64,000 nucleotides of DNA from Fabrea salina (lineage: Eukaryota; Ciliophora; Heterotrichea; Heterotrichida; Fabreidae): assembly GCA_022984795.1 (NCBI GenBank), contig JALIHJ010000058.1, positions 96,592 to 160,591 on the forward strand, given 5' to 3'. This document shows positions 52,600 to 63,300 of the stretch, piece after piece. A model generated the notes under the pieces. It was given only the letters and a program-made list of their open reading frames with translations. It was not told the origin of the DNA and did not search any database. Made by a program: the position numbers and the translations under genes. The first letter of the stretch is position 1; the number at the start of each line of letters is the position of its first letter.

Positions 52600-54227
52600 A
52601 AGTGAATGCTAGAACAAGCAATTCAAATGACACTAGTTCTACCTTGTTAATTGAAGCTTGTTTTCTTGTAGAAGTATGGGCAAATACCTTTTTTCAGTAT
52701 CTTAAGACGGAACAGTCGGAGCCTGATAACATTAGAAGAAGTTACAACACTAACTAGCTCCATTGAATACGCCTTCTTTCTGCAATTATGGGTCAAGTAC
52801 CTCTTTTCGGGGTCTATGAGTGCGATAGTCAAAGTCACAAAACTATCCTCTGGGTACAAAGACTCTCCAGGAAGCAATTGTTGACTCTAGGTCCTCTCAG
52901 TACGACAGAAGCATGAACAACCTAAGAATCAACTCCCAAGACGTCAACCTTCTGCAAAAGGAAACACTCCTCTAACAATGTCACTCGAAGCTGGAAACAA
53001 AAACTACACTGAAGTGATCCTTAAATACATTTCAGAGTTAGAAGACTGTCCAAGAAAGTCATTCATTCTTTCCCTAATAAGTGAAGACATTCCAAGACTC
53101 TAGAAGGAAACTTCTCCTAGGTCACTTCCATATGTGGTTCTGTCGCTTCTACTGCAGTTAGGCCTATCAAAGTAGGGAAGCTACCTCAATACTTCAAGGA
53201 TCAAGTGCCATTCAATGCTTACATAGAAAAGACAGGTGAGTACAAGAACGTTAAAGTAGGCAGTACTCAGTTTAAGTTTAACTCCGAAGAAGGTTCCCAC
53301 GACAGCCTACGCCTTGCGTAGTGACTTTATGCAAGCTTTAGCAGACTACAAGTTCTTGAAGTTCAGGCCTACTCAACCTAGCAAGTGTGGCACTCATTAT
53401 GGGGACTGAAAGTACAACAAGGCAAGTACTTATTGCTTGCTTTTTGTTCCTGAACTTCCTTTTTACTGTGCTTAAGTTTTTCGAGATAGGAAGTGGGGAG
53501 TACTTCAAGTCACTTAAGAACATTGCAAGAATAGTCTTGGGATATGTTTGGGAGTACTGTCTTTAACATCTGAATTCGATGACCTGAACTCACCCAACTA
53601 CTTGACACTGATTACAAGTTTTCTGTTTTGGCTAGAAGGAATCAACGCATTCAAAGTTATTGACTCAACCAGATACTACATTTGGCTTATTCAAGAAGTG
53701 ATCAGGGACACCGCTTCTTTCTTGCTGATACTAGTTTACTTTATACTGGCCTACTGTGGCTTAACGGGTATCACTTTGAGTTCAACTTTTTCAGACACTC
53801 TTGTAACTTCCTACAAACTACTTTTAGGGGAGTTTGATGATTCAGACTTTGACAACATTCACTGGATTCTGTTTGTGTTGGGCTCAGTACTGAACTTAAT
53901 AGTTATGCTAAACCTTCTAATTGCGATTATTTCAGATAACTGGAGTCAGACACTATAATCAAGCTGCAGTTGATTCTGGAGATAGAAAACTGCATGTTTT
54001 GGAAGAGAAACCAAGGACAATAAACATACCTCCACTTCGTGCAAGAATACGGAGGAGAAGAACAAGAAGAAGAGTGGGAAAGCAGAGTCAGGAAGCTTTA
54101 TGACGACTCTCAAAGCATCCAAGAAACTACTAGAAAGGAGATGGAAGGCAGAATCAACGAAAAACTCGATGTTTTACTAAGAATAACTGTAAAGTTAATT
54201 TTTTCAGTACTAAAAAGTCCTATCTAA
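52600..54227 (+). pseudogene. Decayed WD40 / ankyrin-like / TRP channel gene
   Basis: Fragments in all three frames follow the order of the intact WD40-TRP gene at 7493-11080. WD40 traces are MGKYLFSVS-stop-DGTV near 52676 and WVKYLFSGSMSAIVKV near 52795. An ankyrin-like unit GNTPLTMSLEAGNKNYTEVI near 52965 corresponds to GKTPLNYALERELKKCAKII. S1-S6 traces run from about 53430 to 53950, with the longest open piece 53548-53958 holding S4-S6, a GEFDDSDF filter and NLIVMLNLLIAIISDNW. A C-terminal coiled coil (EEEWESRVRKLYDDSQSI) ends at TAA 54227. At least six stops or frameshifts separate these pieces, so no full channel can be made. Most of the WD40 propeller is missing on the left, beyond which copy 2 begins. 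Confidence 0.82.
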
Positions 54228-54550
54228 GTAACTGAGTTTATAACGCTTTTTACTTTGAGCTTTGAGCAGAGAGTGTTTCTTAGTTAAATTCAGCTACCTA
54301 ATAGACTCCATAATTATGTTTATAATTTTTTCAACAAGACTTCACTGACCAAACCGGACCTAAGCTTAGAAATAAATTAAACTTCAGAAAGTAAACAAAG
54401 CTTAAAAACTTCAGAAAAAGTAGTCAAGAATTAAAATCTTAAGCAAAGCCTTAAAGAAAGAATTTCTTAGCAGAATCACACTAATAACTAACTAACTCTA
54501 AGCCAATTTAACCCCTATTGTCTAAGTTATTTTTAAACCATTTATCTAGA
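54228..54550. other. AT-rich intergenic region with no recognised feature
   Basis: This gap of about 323 bp lies between the WD40-TRP pseudogene and the third Cys-rich/LamG gene copy. It is AT-rich with stops in all frames. No repeat, RNA gene or homology to the other spacers is seen. Confidence 0.4.
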
Positions 54551-57500
54551 ATGCTTTGCTTACTATTGGCTTTGGGCTTATCTACGCTTCCAGTTAATGG
54601 AGCTGTGTGTGAAAAACTGAATAAAGGATCAGGGTGTCAGAATTGCGCCAATGGCTGGCACCCACTAGACAAGTTATGCGTGAAAAACTGCCCAACACTT
54701 TGTAAAAACATGCAGTTGCCCCTCTGGCAATTTAGACGTTTTTGACCTAAAGTTTTATGAGTTTACTGAGACTAGTGGTTCTTCAATAGGTAGTTTCAAC
54801 ACTCAGGAGTTTTTGCAGTTCAAAAACGTGAACAGGACCTCTCCTATTCCTACTAGTCAAAGAGGCTTCTATTTCGATCGATTATCTCAGCTTAACAGTT
54901 CAGAGGACTACATTCCAGGAATAAAGCACACAGTTATTTTTTGGGTCAAGCCTTTGTTCGAAGGAAACCTTTTAACTATGAAAGATAGTGCTGAGACTCA
55001 CTATAAAATCAGTTACTCCCCTAATACTTGGAACTTTGATTTCAGGTATGCTAATGTTGAAATAGACCATAATCTTTTTCGAAACGAAAAAGTAGATTTA
55101 AAAGGATACCAAATAATGACCACTGAAGCTAACCAAAACGTTGGAGATTGGAATAGAATTACCTTCACAATCCAAAACTATTATTATTGGTCACGATGGT
55201 CTCGATGGTATTTTTGGGGATCATACAGTAATTACTGTTATTTCAGGAGTTTTGTGGATGGATATTCACGAGATTCCAGTTACTTTGATAACTGCTGGGC
55301 GACTAGCGACATAGACACCAACTCAATGGTCTGGAACATAGGCAAGATAGACTCCGAAGACAGTTTCACAGGGTTCCTTTACAGACTCCTTTTCAGAAAC
55401 TCTAATATTGACGAAAGTATGGCTGGATGGAAACCCTCAGAACTTCCTTTGGACTACGACTTCTCTGGGTTCCCACCTTATGGAAACTTTCAGAGTGGAG
55501 CCAGCAGTAGCACTTACTTTCCCTTTAGTTCAGGAGAAACTGATGACGTTTTGCCTTTGAAAGGACAGAGGAGTGTTTTATAACTCGAGCAAGTTCCTTG
55601 AAAACCACCAAGTAGAACTGCACCACAGCTTCAGTTTAAGTATGTGGGTGAGGGCTACTTCTTCTGGGCAAATAATAACCAAAGGAGTATACTTAACTGT
55701 CGAAGAAAATAAAATTACTCTGAGGATGGAGGATTCGAGTGGGAATACTCAACAAAAAGAAGTAACTGTGTCTGGGGGACTGGATGCTTGGTACCACATT
55801 GCTTACTCTTACGAGCTCCGTTCTTCTGGTTCTACTCTGAAGTCTTACTTAGACAATGCCGAAGTAAACTTACTTCCAGAAGCAGATCTGGTGTTTAGGG
55901 AGTCTGGAAGTGACCCGTTGGTGATAGGTAAAGGGGCAAGTGGGTTTATCTACATGCTTAAGATCTGGCAGGAAGCTGTTAGTGACTATTCCTCTGACTA
56001 CAGCGTTGGAAGGAATAAGAGTACCTGCTTCTCAAGTTGTGGACTGGAGGAGTATGAAGATGATTCTGGAAACTGTGTGGCTTGTGACAACTGCCCAGAA
56101 GGCTGTGTAAGAGGAACTGACTGCAACCCTTGCTTTGATAGTTTTTGTAAAAATTGTCTTAGCTTTGATGAAGATGGGTGTATTTCCTGCACTGATTCTT
56201 GTGATTGTCCTTCGGGTTACTTTAAATCAGATGGAACCTGCCAACCTTGTTACTCAGGCTGTAGTGAGTGCTCTTCTTCTAATTATAATGACTGTTCAGA
56301 TTGTGTGTCGAGTCATTACTTACTCTATTCAATGATATGTGTTCCAGCTTGCCCTACTGGGTATAATAGGTCCTCAACTACTTGTGACCTTTCTAACTAC
56401 TTAGTAGTAGACTTAAAGTTCCACAATCAAATTAAAGGAGACTTAGACGGCTTCAGCTGCGGTGTTAATTCTGACTTCTACCCTGACTTAGACCCTAACG
56501 ACCCCTGGCCAGCCAAAGACAGAGGTTACTACTTTCATCCTAATGCTTATGCCCAGACATCACTTCATATTGCTCCTAATTTCACTGTATTAGGGTGGTT
56601 CAAGCTCACTTCTGACTCAGGCACTCTTCTTTACAAGGGAGACAACTCAGCCAACCACAAACTCCACATTACTTTCAGTGGAGGAAGCATTTTAGTGAAC
56701 CTGACTACTGTAGACGAAGTGGTTTCTGGGTCTGGATCAACCGACTTAAAGGACTCTTGGAAGTACTTTGCAGTGAGTTCAGACATACTGGGAACTGGAG
56801 AAACACAGCTCAAAGTCACAATAGACTCCTCTACTGAGTTCACTACTCAGTCGTCTGCAGCTACTTTCTTTAACGATGACTCTACTTACCAACTCACACT
56901 AGGAAGCAGTAGTTCCTCTTTTGAGGGGTTTTTGTGGAGTTTAAAGGTGTTCCAGGCACCTAACAAAACAGGCACTGACTACCCCTTCTCAGGCTCGAGG
57001 AGTGACTGCTCTATTGAACAGTTTCCAGACTCAGGAGAGTGTTCTACTTGTGATGAGGGATGCCCCAAAGGCTGTGTAAGAGCAGATCACTGTAACTTGT
57101 GCCAGGATGAACTGTGTCATAAGTGTGATACCTTTGGAGTAGGATGCAACGAATGCAAGCCTAATGCAAGTAATAGCTCTGGAACCTGTGAATGTGAAGG
57201 AGACTACTTTAAATATTTAGATGAATGCATTGAATGTACTGCTAATTGCAATACTTGCTCTTCTGGAAATTTCAATGATTGCACCGATTGCAGTTCTGGT
57301 TATTTCCTGGTTCAAGAAGTATGTCATCCCTTTTGTCCTTCAGGCTACTTCAATAACTCAGGGGTATGTGACTTAGATAATGACTTTGTGTTCCACTTGC
57401 AACCTCATGGCATTCAAGACATTGTCACTGATACTCAGTCCTCCATTCCAGTGCACACAGGAGAAGACAACAGTTTCCACCCCTCTCCTGGTTTGTATGA

Positions 57501-60365
57501 TCCCATTCCCGCCAAAGACAGAGGCTACTACTTTGATGGTTTTGCCTACATGCAACTAGCTCCAAGCCCAAGTCTTGCATTAGCTCCTGAATTCACAGTA
57601 GCTATGTGGATAAGACCTACTGCTGACTCTGGAACTCTGCTGGCTAAACAAAGAGACTCTTCAGAAGTAAGTACCTTAATCCAAGTATCACTTAACTCTA
57701 CACAGCCCCAAGTAGACTTAAACCTAACCTCAAGTTCCCATACAGCCACTGACTCAGTAGAACAAGGCTGGAACTTCCTGGCAGTTGGAATTCACTTGAA
57801 CTCAACAGTGCCTGAGTTTCAGGTCATTGCATACCTAAACACCACTCAAGTGATTTCTGGAAGTTTGGGAGGTGAGTGGTTAGACGACCTGCAAAGCTCT
57901 TACTTGTTTTCATTAGGAGCCCAGCACTCAGACCAAACTACATTCAGCAACTTCTACACTGGGTTCCTTTGGGAGGTCCGCATCTACAACTCGCACAAGA
58001 ATCCTACTACTCTGCTGGAGTCTTTTAACTGTGACTCTTGTAGCTTCTGTCCTATATACAACCAAGACCAGTGCTGCCCAACTGCCTAATCACTGACTAA
58101 TCACTGACTTCTGGGATGGAAGTGAATGTGTGGAGTGTGACTCAGAATGCACTAGTGGGTGTTCTAGACAACACACTTGCAACTTGTGTGTAAACTCTTT
58201 GTGTGTGGACTGCAACAGTTTTGAAATAGGTGATAATGAGTGCAAACCCAATGCTTCTGGGAACCCTTGTTTGTGTGAGGAGGCTATGGACTAGACGAAC
58301 AGCAGGCTGTGTTGAGTGCTTTCTTCAATGGGAAGACAAGTAATTGACAACAAGTGCTACTGTGCAGACGGCTACTTCAACACCGACTCAAATGGAATAA
58401 ACTGCAAAAGATGCACTGCTAATTGCTCTTTTGTGGATTTGGACACTGTTGACTGTGAGGTTGAGCATTCCTTTAGAAGCCATTCTGGAGACTGTGTGTG
58501 TGAGGAAAGGTACTTTTTGCATGACTCTGAGTGTATAGTGCTACCCTACCTGCAAAACTTGTTCAGGTTCTGACCATAACAGTGTTTATCCTGCGATGGA
58601 GCTTACCTTTGCAGATGGAGACTTGTGGACCTTGTGAGGTTGGAACTTACCTAGAAGACACTCAGTGCTTGGACTGTGTGGAGCTGTGTGTAACTTGCGA
58701 AAATCAAGCAGAGTGTTTGGAGTGTACAGAAACATTCTTCCATGAACCAGGACAAAACTTGTTCCTGCAACAAAGGATTCACTAGTTTCAACAACACTTG
58801 TGAGTGCTTAGAAGGATTCGTAAGAGATCAGGTCTGTACCAACTTCTACTCAAACTTGACTTGTGACAATGACAACCCTACTTACACTGACCTTTTCAGA
58901 GCAACTAGTGTTTCAACACCAAGGAAAGCATTGCCGTTCAACTCCAAAAACAAAGAAAGCATAAAATTTTCTCATTCAAAGGAAGTAAGCAACACCAAGT
59001 ATGAGATTGACCTGGACTTTGAGACTTATGTAGCAGAAGGAGAAATAGTTACTTTGGAGTTGTTGTCTAGAGTAAGCAGCACTTCTGGGTTTAGTTTGGG
59101 AATTGAGCAACTAGAAACAAGCTTATCAAAGTATGACCCGGGAAAAGTTCTATTTGATAAAGCTAAGACAACAGCCCAAACAGCAGGAGCAGTAGGAGGA
59201 GCTATGGGTGCAGTGTCTATACTAATAAACGGCAACCCTACAGACATTTGGTCAATGCTAAACAACATCCAGCTCATATCCTACCTCGTTATGAGCAGCA
59301 ACCCACTAACTCCCGCTATAAAGGGGTTTCTTCGAAGGACTGGATGTATTCCAATACATCTCTGACCTTTTTGGCTACTTACTTGAGTTAGTCACAGGGA
59401 AAGACTCTATGTACTACGAGCAAAAGTACGGAATAACTTCAGAAATGTTTTGTTCAATGCTGGAGTGAGCATTGTGATTATGTTCCGTAATACTTCTGAG
59501 TTGGCCTATTGTGTAGTTGCTTTCAGGATTCCAAAGTTGCAGGAAAAACTCAAGCCAGTGCTGAGGGAGTATAAGTACAATGCATTCTTAAGATACTGGA
59601 TTCAATGTTACCTGGAACTGTCGATAAGCTTGTTTTATGCAGGTGTCTTCAGTTCCTGACCCAAAACAATTGGAGTTGTTAATAACTTTATAGTAGGGTT
59701 CTTAGTTACCCTTTCTATAGTGGCAACTCCTTTTGTGTTGTTTGGATTCTGCAAGAAGTACAGGGACTGGATTACTTCTCTAAATTATGAAGAATCCAAC
59801 TTCTACTTTCAAACTGGGAACACTCTTCTACGAGTTCGGCGCAGCTCTAATTTCAACCCCAGCTTAACCTACCCAGTATTTATCTTAAGAAGAATGCTTT
59901 TTTCGATGAGCCTGGTTCTACTTGGTGACTTTCCATATTTCCAAGCTGGTATCAATGCTGCTTTAGGTGTTGGGTACACTGTGTTCTTATTCAAAGTAGC
60001 TCCTTACAAAGAAGCAAAGACCCAATAGCCTCAGCCTCAACTGAAGTTGTTCTTAGTTTGATACTCCTACTAGTGATCTATTTCCTGCAAACTGACTTCC
60101 GAAGTATTGACTCAGTGATTGAAAACTCGATAGTGTACTTAACAGTAGCTGTAATTGCTTTCCAGTCACTGGCTACAATCTGCTACTTCGTATACCAAAA
60201 GTTTTGGAAGAAAACAGAAAAACTGTAGTGAAGTCACTAGAATAAACACAACCCAGAACCACTTGTTCTTCCAGAGAAGGAACCAGTCAAAAATAGCTCC
60301 AGAAATAGTAAGCCCTGGAAACGAAGATACCGAAAACTCAACCTTTCCGAATAAAATAACGCTTT
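54551..60365 (+). pseudogene. Cys-rich / LamG-like / multi-TM TRP-like surface protein, copy 3, decayed
   Basis: A third family member starts with an intact signal peptide (MLCLLLALGLSTLPVNGA) at 54551 but is broken. Visible lesions are a one-base shift in an A5 run near 54710, an extra G near 55560, an 11-bp duplication plus a lost base at 58081-58108, a TAG near 58291, and further shifts near 58545, 58745, 59330, 59450, 59657 (TGA) and 60027. The largest open piece (55573-58089) still encodes jellyroll and Cys-rich modules (KDRGYYFDGFAYM, LAPEFTVAMWIRPTADSGT). It has more LamG-like units than copies 1 and 2, apparently four. TM-core fragments (NPTDIWSMLNNIQLISYLVM; LTYPVFILRRMLFSMSLVLL) lie at 59220-60030. 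No full-length protein is possible without corrections. Confidence 0.85.
58087..58108 (+). repeat. 11-bp microduplication that breaks the reading frame
   Basis: The sequence TAATCACTGAC occurs twice in direct succession. The downstream frame (CLITDFWDGSECVEC) is restored only if one copy is removed and the base lost just upstream is allowed for. It looks like replication slippage or small-repair duplication and is a datable lesion of copy 3. Confidence 0.8.
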
Positions 60366-60408
60366 AACATATTCCATACAATAACTGCCTATATAATTAT
60401 TGCAAATG

Positions 60409-61779
60409 ATGCCTAAAGCTTTATACGATAGAGGACAACTCAACGTGCCTTTTCAGAGCTAAACAAGTAAACTTTACTCAGAACTATAGAGACTTCAGGC
60501 CAGGCAGGAAGTTATTTGGGATTCATAAAAACATGCAAACCTCACTGTTTCTCCCACTAACTCAATGAGCACAAGCCCTCCCAAAGACTACCAGCCGCTT
60601 CAAAAAGCACTGAAAACATTTTCAAGCGCCGCGAAGCTTCTCAAAGGCCTTACCTCCTAAAGTCTATGGGAACCCCACCCAAACGTTCTAAGCAGCATCC
60701 TCTAAACCCTTACGATAGCCAGTTTAGCCAACTACCTCAAGAGCTCTACGCAGACCCAACCCAAACTGTGCCTGTGCTGGTTTGAAGACCATTCCATGAA
60801 CTACTATGACAACCAGGTTGAGAACTACACCCAAATGGAGCTGCCTGCAGTCCGTGAACCTTACTACGGCCAGTTTGAGCAAAGACAGCACCCAAGCCAA
60901 GTTTACGAACATTTTGACAGAAACCAGAGTCCACCTCCTAGACAAGAGCACCGAGAAACTCCTCAAAACTACAACCTAGAGCCAAAGGCCCAAAGAAAGT
61001 CCTTCCCAAACCCAGCCAGACATTTACTACCACATCAACAAAGACCTCTACGACAAACAAATGCACCAAAGACAAATTCAAGACACTTCGCAAGCTTAGT
61101 ACCAAGTTTACCTTAAAGAACAGCAAAAGAACCTAGAAAGGATCCGGAAAGAAAGCGAACAGGCCAAACGACTAGAAGAACTCAGAAGAATGAAAGAAGA
61201 CGAAATCAGAGAAAGACAAGAACAATACAGAAAGTCACAAGAGTACAAAAGGACACCTAGATAAACTGAACGAACTCAAACAAGAACTTAACCAACAAGA
61301 AAACTTCTACAGAGAAATGGACGTCTAAGTCAACGAGTTGCCTCCTCCCAACAACGTTCAAAACTCACCCAAGTACAACCCTTTCCAAAAGACGCTTTGA
61401 CTTTCTACGAGTCTAAGGTCAGTTTGTCCTTAACCCATGTACACTAAAAGAACCTAAACTGAGTTACAACCTATAACTGGAATGCTAGGACACTTCCCGA
61501 AGCCCTTAGTTTGCTTCCACAAGCAAAGTTCGTACAACCTTACGGAAACATATTTAAAAACTCTGACAAAGTAGCTGTCAACTACTCTAAAGCACCAGAG
61601 TTCCAGCAAGAAAGAGTTCACTAAAGCCCACCCTAAAAGTCCAGCCTAGTTTCCCCATCACTGGAATAAACTACGCAATGACTAATAACCAGCAAGACTT
61701 CAAAAAAGACGTTGGAAACTTCTTTGGAGTCGATCAAGCAGCGAACCTCAAGTCCTTGGCCCAGCAGGTTCTTATCTAA
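60409..61779 (+). pseudogene. Decayed coiled-coil protein gene
   Basis: Coding-like pieces in three frames: an opening MPKALYDRGQLNVPFQS at 60409, HPLNPYDSQFSQLPQELYAD near 60700, NYYDNQVENYTQMELPAVRE near 60800, a charged coiled coil (NLERIRKESEQAKRLEELRR) near 61130, and an end ending in NNQQDFKKDVGNFFGVDQAA near 61690 followed by TAA. At least five frameshifts or stops separate them. The Gln/Tyr/Pro-rich head with a basic coiled coil recalls ciliary or centrosomal scaffold proteins such as the CSPP/CFAP type, but no family is firmly identified. Confidence 0.6.
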
Positions 61780-61824
61780 TGCGAGGCCGCTACTAATTAA
61801 TATAGGGTTTTAAATTGGATAATA

Positions 61825-62548
61825 ATGGAGACGAATAACTTAGTTCGTACCTAGAGCAAACTGGAGACAAAACCATTAAAGACTTGGTAGCTGCCCTGAA
61901 ACTGCCTACTAATAACTTTTCAAAGGGCTGAACTTAGGCATCGACCCCCTAATAAAAAAGAATTCAAAAGGAAAATAGGAACACTAGGACTCTTAGCAGT
62001 TTGTGAAGCCTCCACCACCCGCAACAAGATAAGAGACTTAAACCTTTCGTGCAATGCTTTAGAGTCAGAGAACATTCTGGAACTCTCAAGAGGCACTTAA
62101 GAACCCCAATAGCAAAGTTGAGGAACTCTACTTGGGTAATAACCAAATAACTCATAGGAATTGCTGGGTTGCACGAAGCCTTTCAAAGCCCAATTAATAA
62201 AATCACTCATTTAGATCTAGAATCAAATAAAATAGGCAACTTAGGAGCTCAGTACTTAGCCGAAGCTTTAGAGTTGCTAGTTTGAAGGTTTTAAACTTAG
62301 CCAACAATGACATAAGTGACGAAGGAGCAGCAGAGATAGCTAGGAGTTTGCTAATAGTGCTTTGAAGTGTCTGTACTTGCACTTTAACAAAGTGGGTTCT
62401 GGGGCTTCAAGGGTTTCTTATAAGCACTATCCAAGAGTCTAGTCTAGACTACTTAAGAATTGACAACAACCGCATTCCGCATAGAGACCAGAAAATTATT
62501 TCTTCACTTTGTGGAATTAAAGGCACTAAGTGCTTAATATTTAGTTAA
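61825..62548 (+). pseudogene. Decayed ribonuclease-inhibitor-type leucine-rich-repeat gene
   Basis: From ATG 61825 to TAA 62548, scattered frames spell LRR units of the RI/NLRC3 type: KIRDLNLSCNALESENILEL, then KVEELYLGNNQIT, then THLDLESNKIGNLGAQYLAE, then KVLNLANNDISDEGAAEIAR, then LKCLYLHFNKVGSGA and LDYLRIDNNRIPHRD. Each unit carries the LxxLxLxxNxI core and 28-residue spacing. An early TAG and at least five one-base shifts break it. Such LRRs are protein-binding; ciliates use them widely in ciliary and signalling proteins. Confidence 0.75.
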
Positions 62549-62645
62549 GCGTACTCAATTGTGGTCATGAACTCCGAACCGGGGCTTAGCTCTTTGAAGG
62601 TGCGAGTGAGTCATGGTTTCTTCAATGATGACTTCATTTATGATT

Positions 62646-63214
62646 TCATTGTGAGTTCCTAACCAAGAACTCTCTTTCTGGCAAGTTGGAGTAAATCACA
62701 GGCATTACTTGCCACAACAGTCCGTTAGGGTCAAACTCAGACTCTAGGATCTTTCCATCTGGGAACTCAAACTGCACACGAATGGTTTTAACATAGAAGC
62801 TCTGAGGAATATCCCCCGTGTACTCTCTATAGAAAGCCAGTGCTTTTCGAGGTCCCAGTTCTGGAAGGATCTAGGTAAAGCAGTTTTCATATCGTTTATT
62901 TGTCCGCAGCAGGCCATCATCTGCTGTGCTTTGGCGTATCTTTCATTTTGGACCTGTTCTCTTTGTTTTCTTGCTTGGTTTCTTTTTTCTTGTTCTTGTT
63001 GGATGAGTCTAATTTCCATTGACTTTCTGTTGCGTGTACTTGAGTCTTTGGTTTCCCTTCTTTCTTTGCGCATTTGCCTCATTTGTCCAATTTCTTCTTG
63101 GCGATCTTGGTACTTTTTAAGGAGTTCTGTTTCAACTTTAAAAAGTTCTTCACTTGAAGGAGGCACTGAGCTGCCACTATAACCTGAATGTCTAAGGGAG
63201 GCATTAAGCTTGTT
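62646..63214 (-). pseudogene. Decayed UBX-like domain protein gene
   Basis: On the minus strand a basic coiled coil (VETELLKKYQDRQEEIGQMR, then RKERRETKDSSTRNRKSMEI) is followed, after a one-base shift near 62840, by a ubiquitin-like segment: VQFEFPDGKILESEFDPNGL and LWQVMPVIYSNLPERE. The pattern F-x-F-P-D-G, hydrophobic, x4-F-x-P-x3-L is that of UBX domains (TUG/UBXN proteins, p97 cofactors). No ATG opens the frame; it begins after TAG at 63217-63215, about 85 bp from the telomere repeat, so the 5' end appears lost. It is the most telomere-proximal gene trace. Confidence 0.6.
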
Positions 63215-63300
63215 CTAATTTACAAAGGAGCTTCCATTTATTAGATGTGTTTTGACAAACTTAAGTTAATGAGTGGGGGTAGTTGTGAAGGGGTTATTTC

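Noticed and set aside
52647-52877. A 76-codon minus-strand open frame in the pseudogene region
   Set aside because: The plus strand there carries WD40-like fragments in line with the TRP pseudogene; the minus frame has no domain and is best seen as a shadow.
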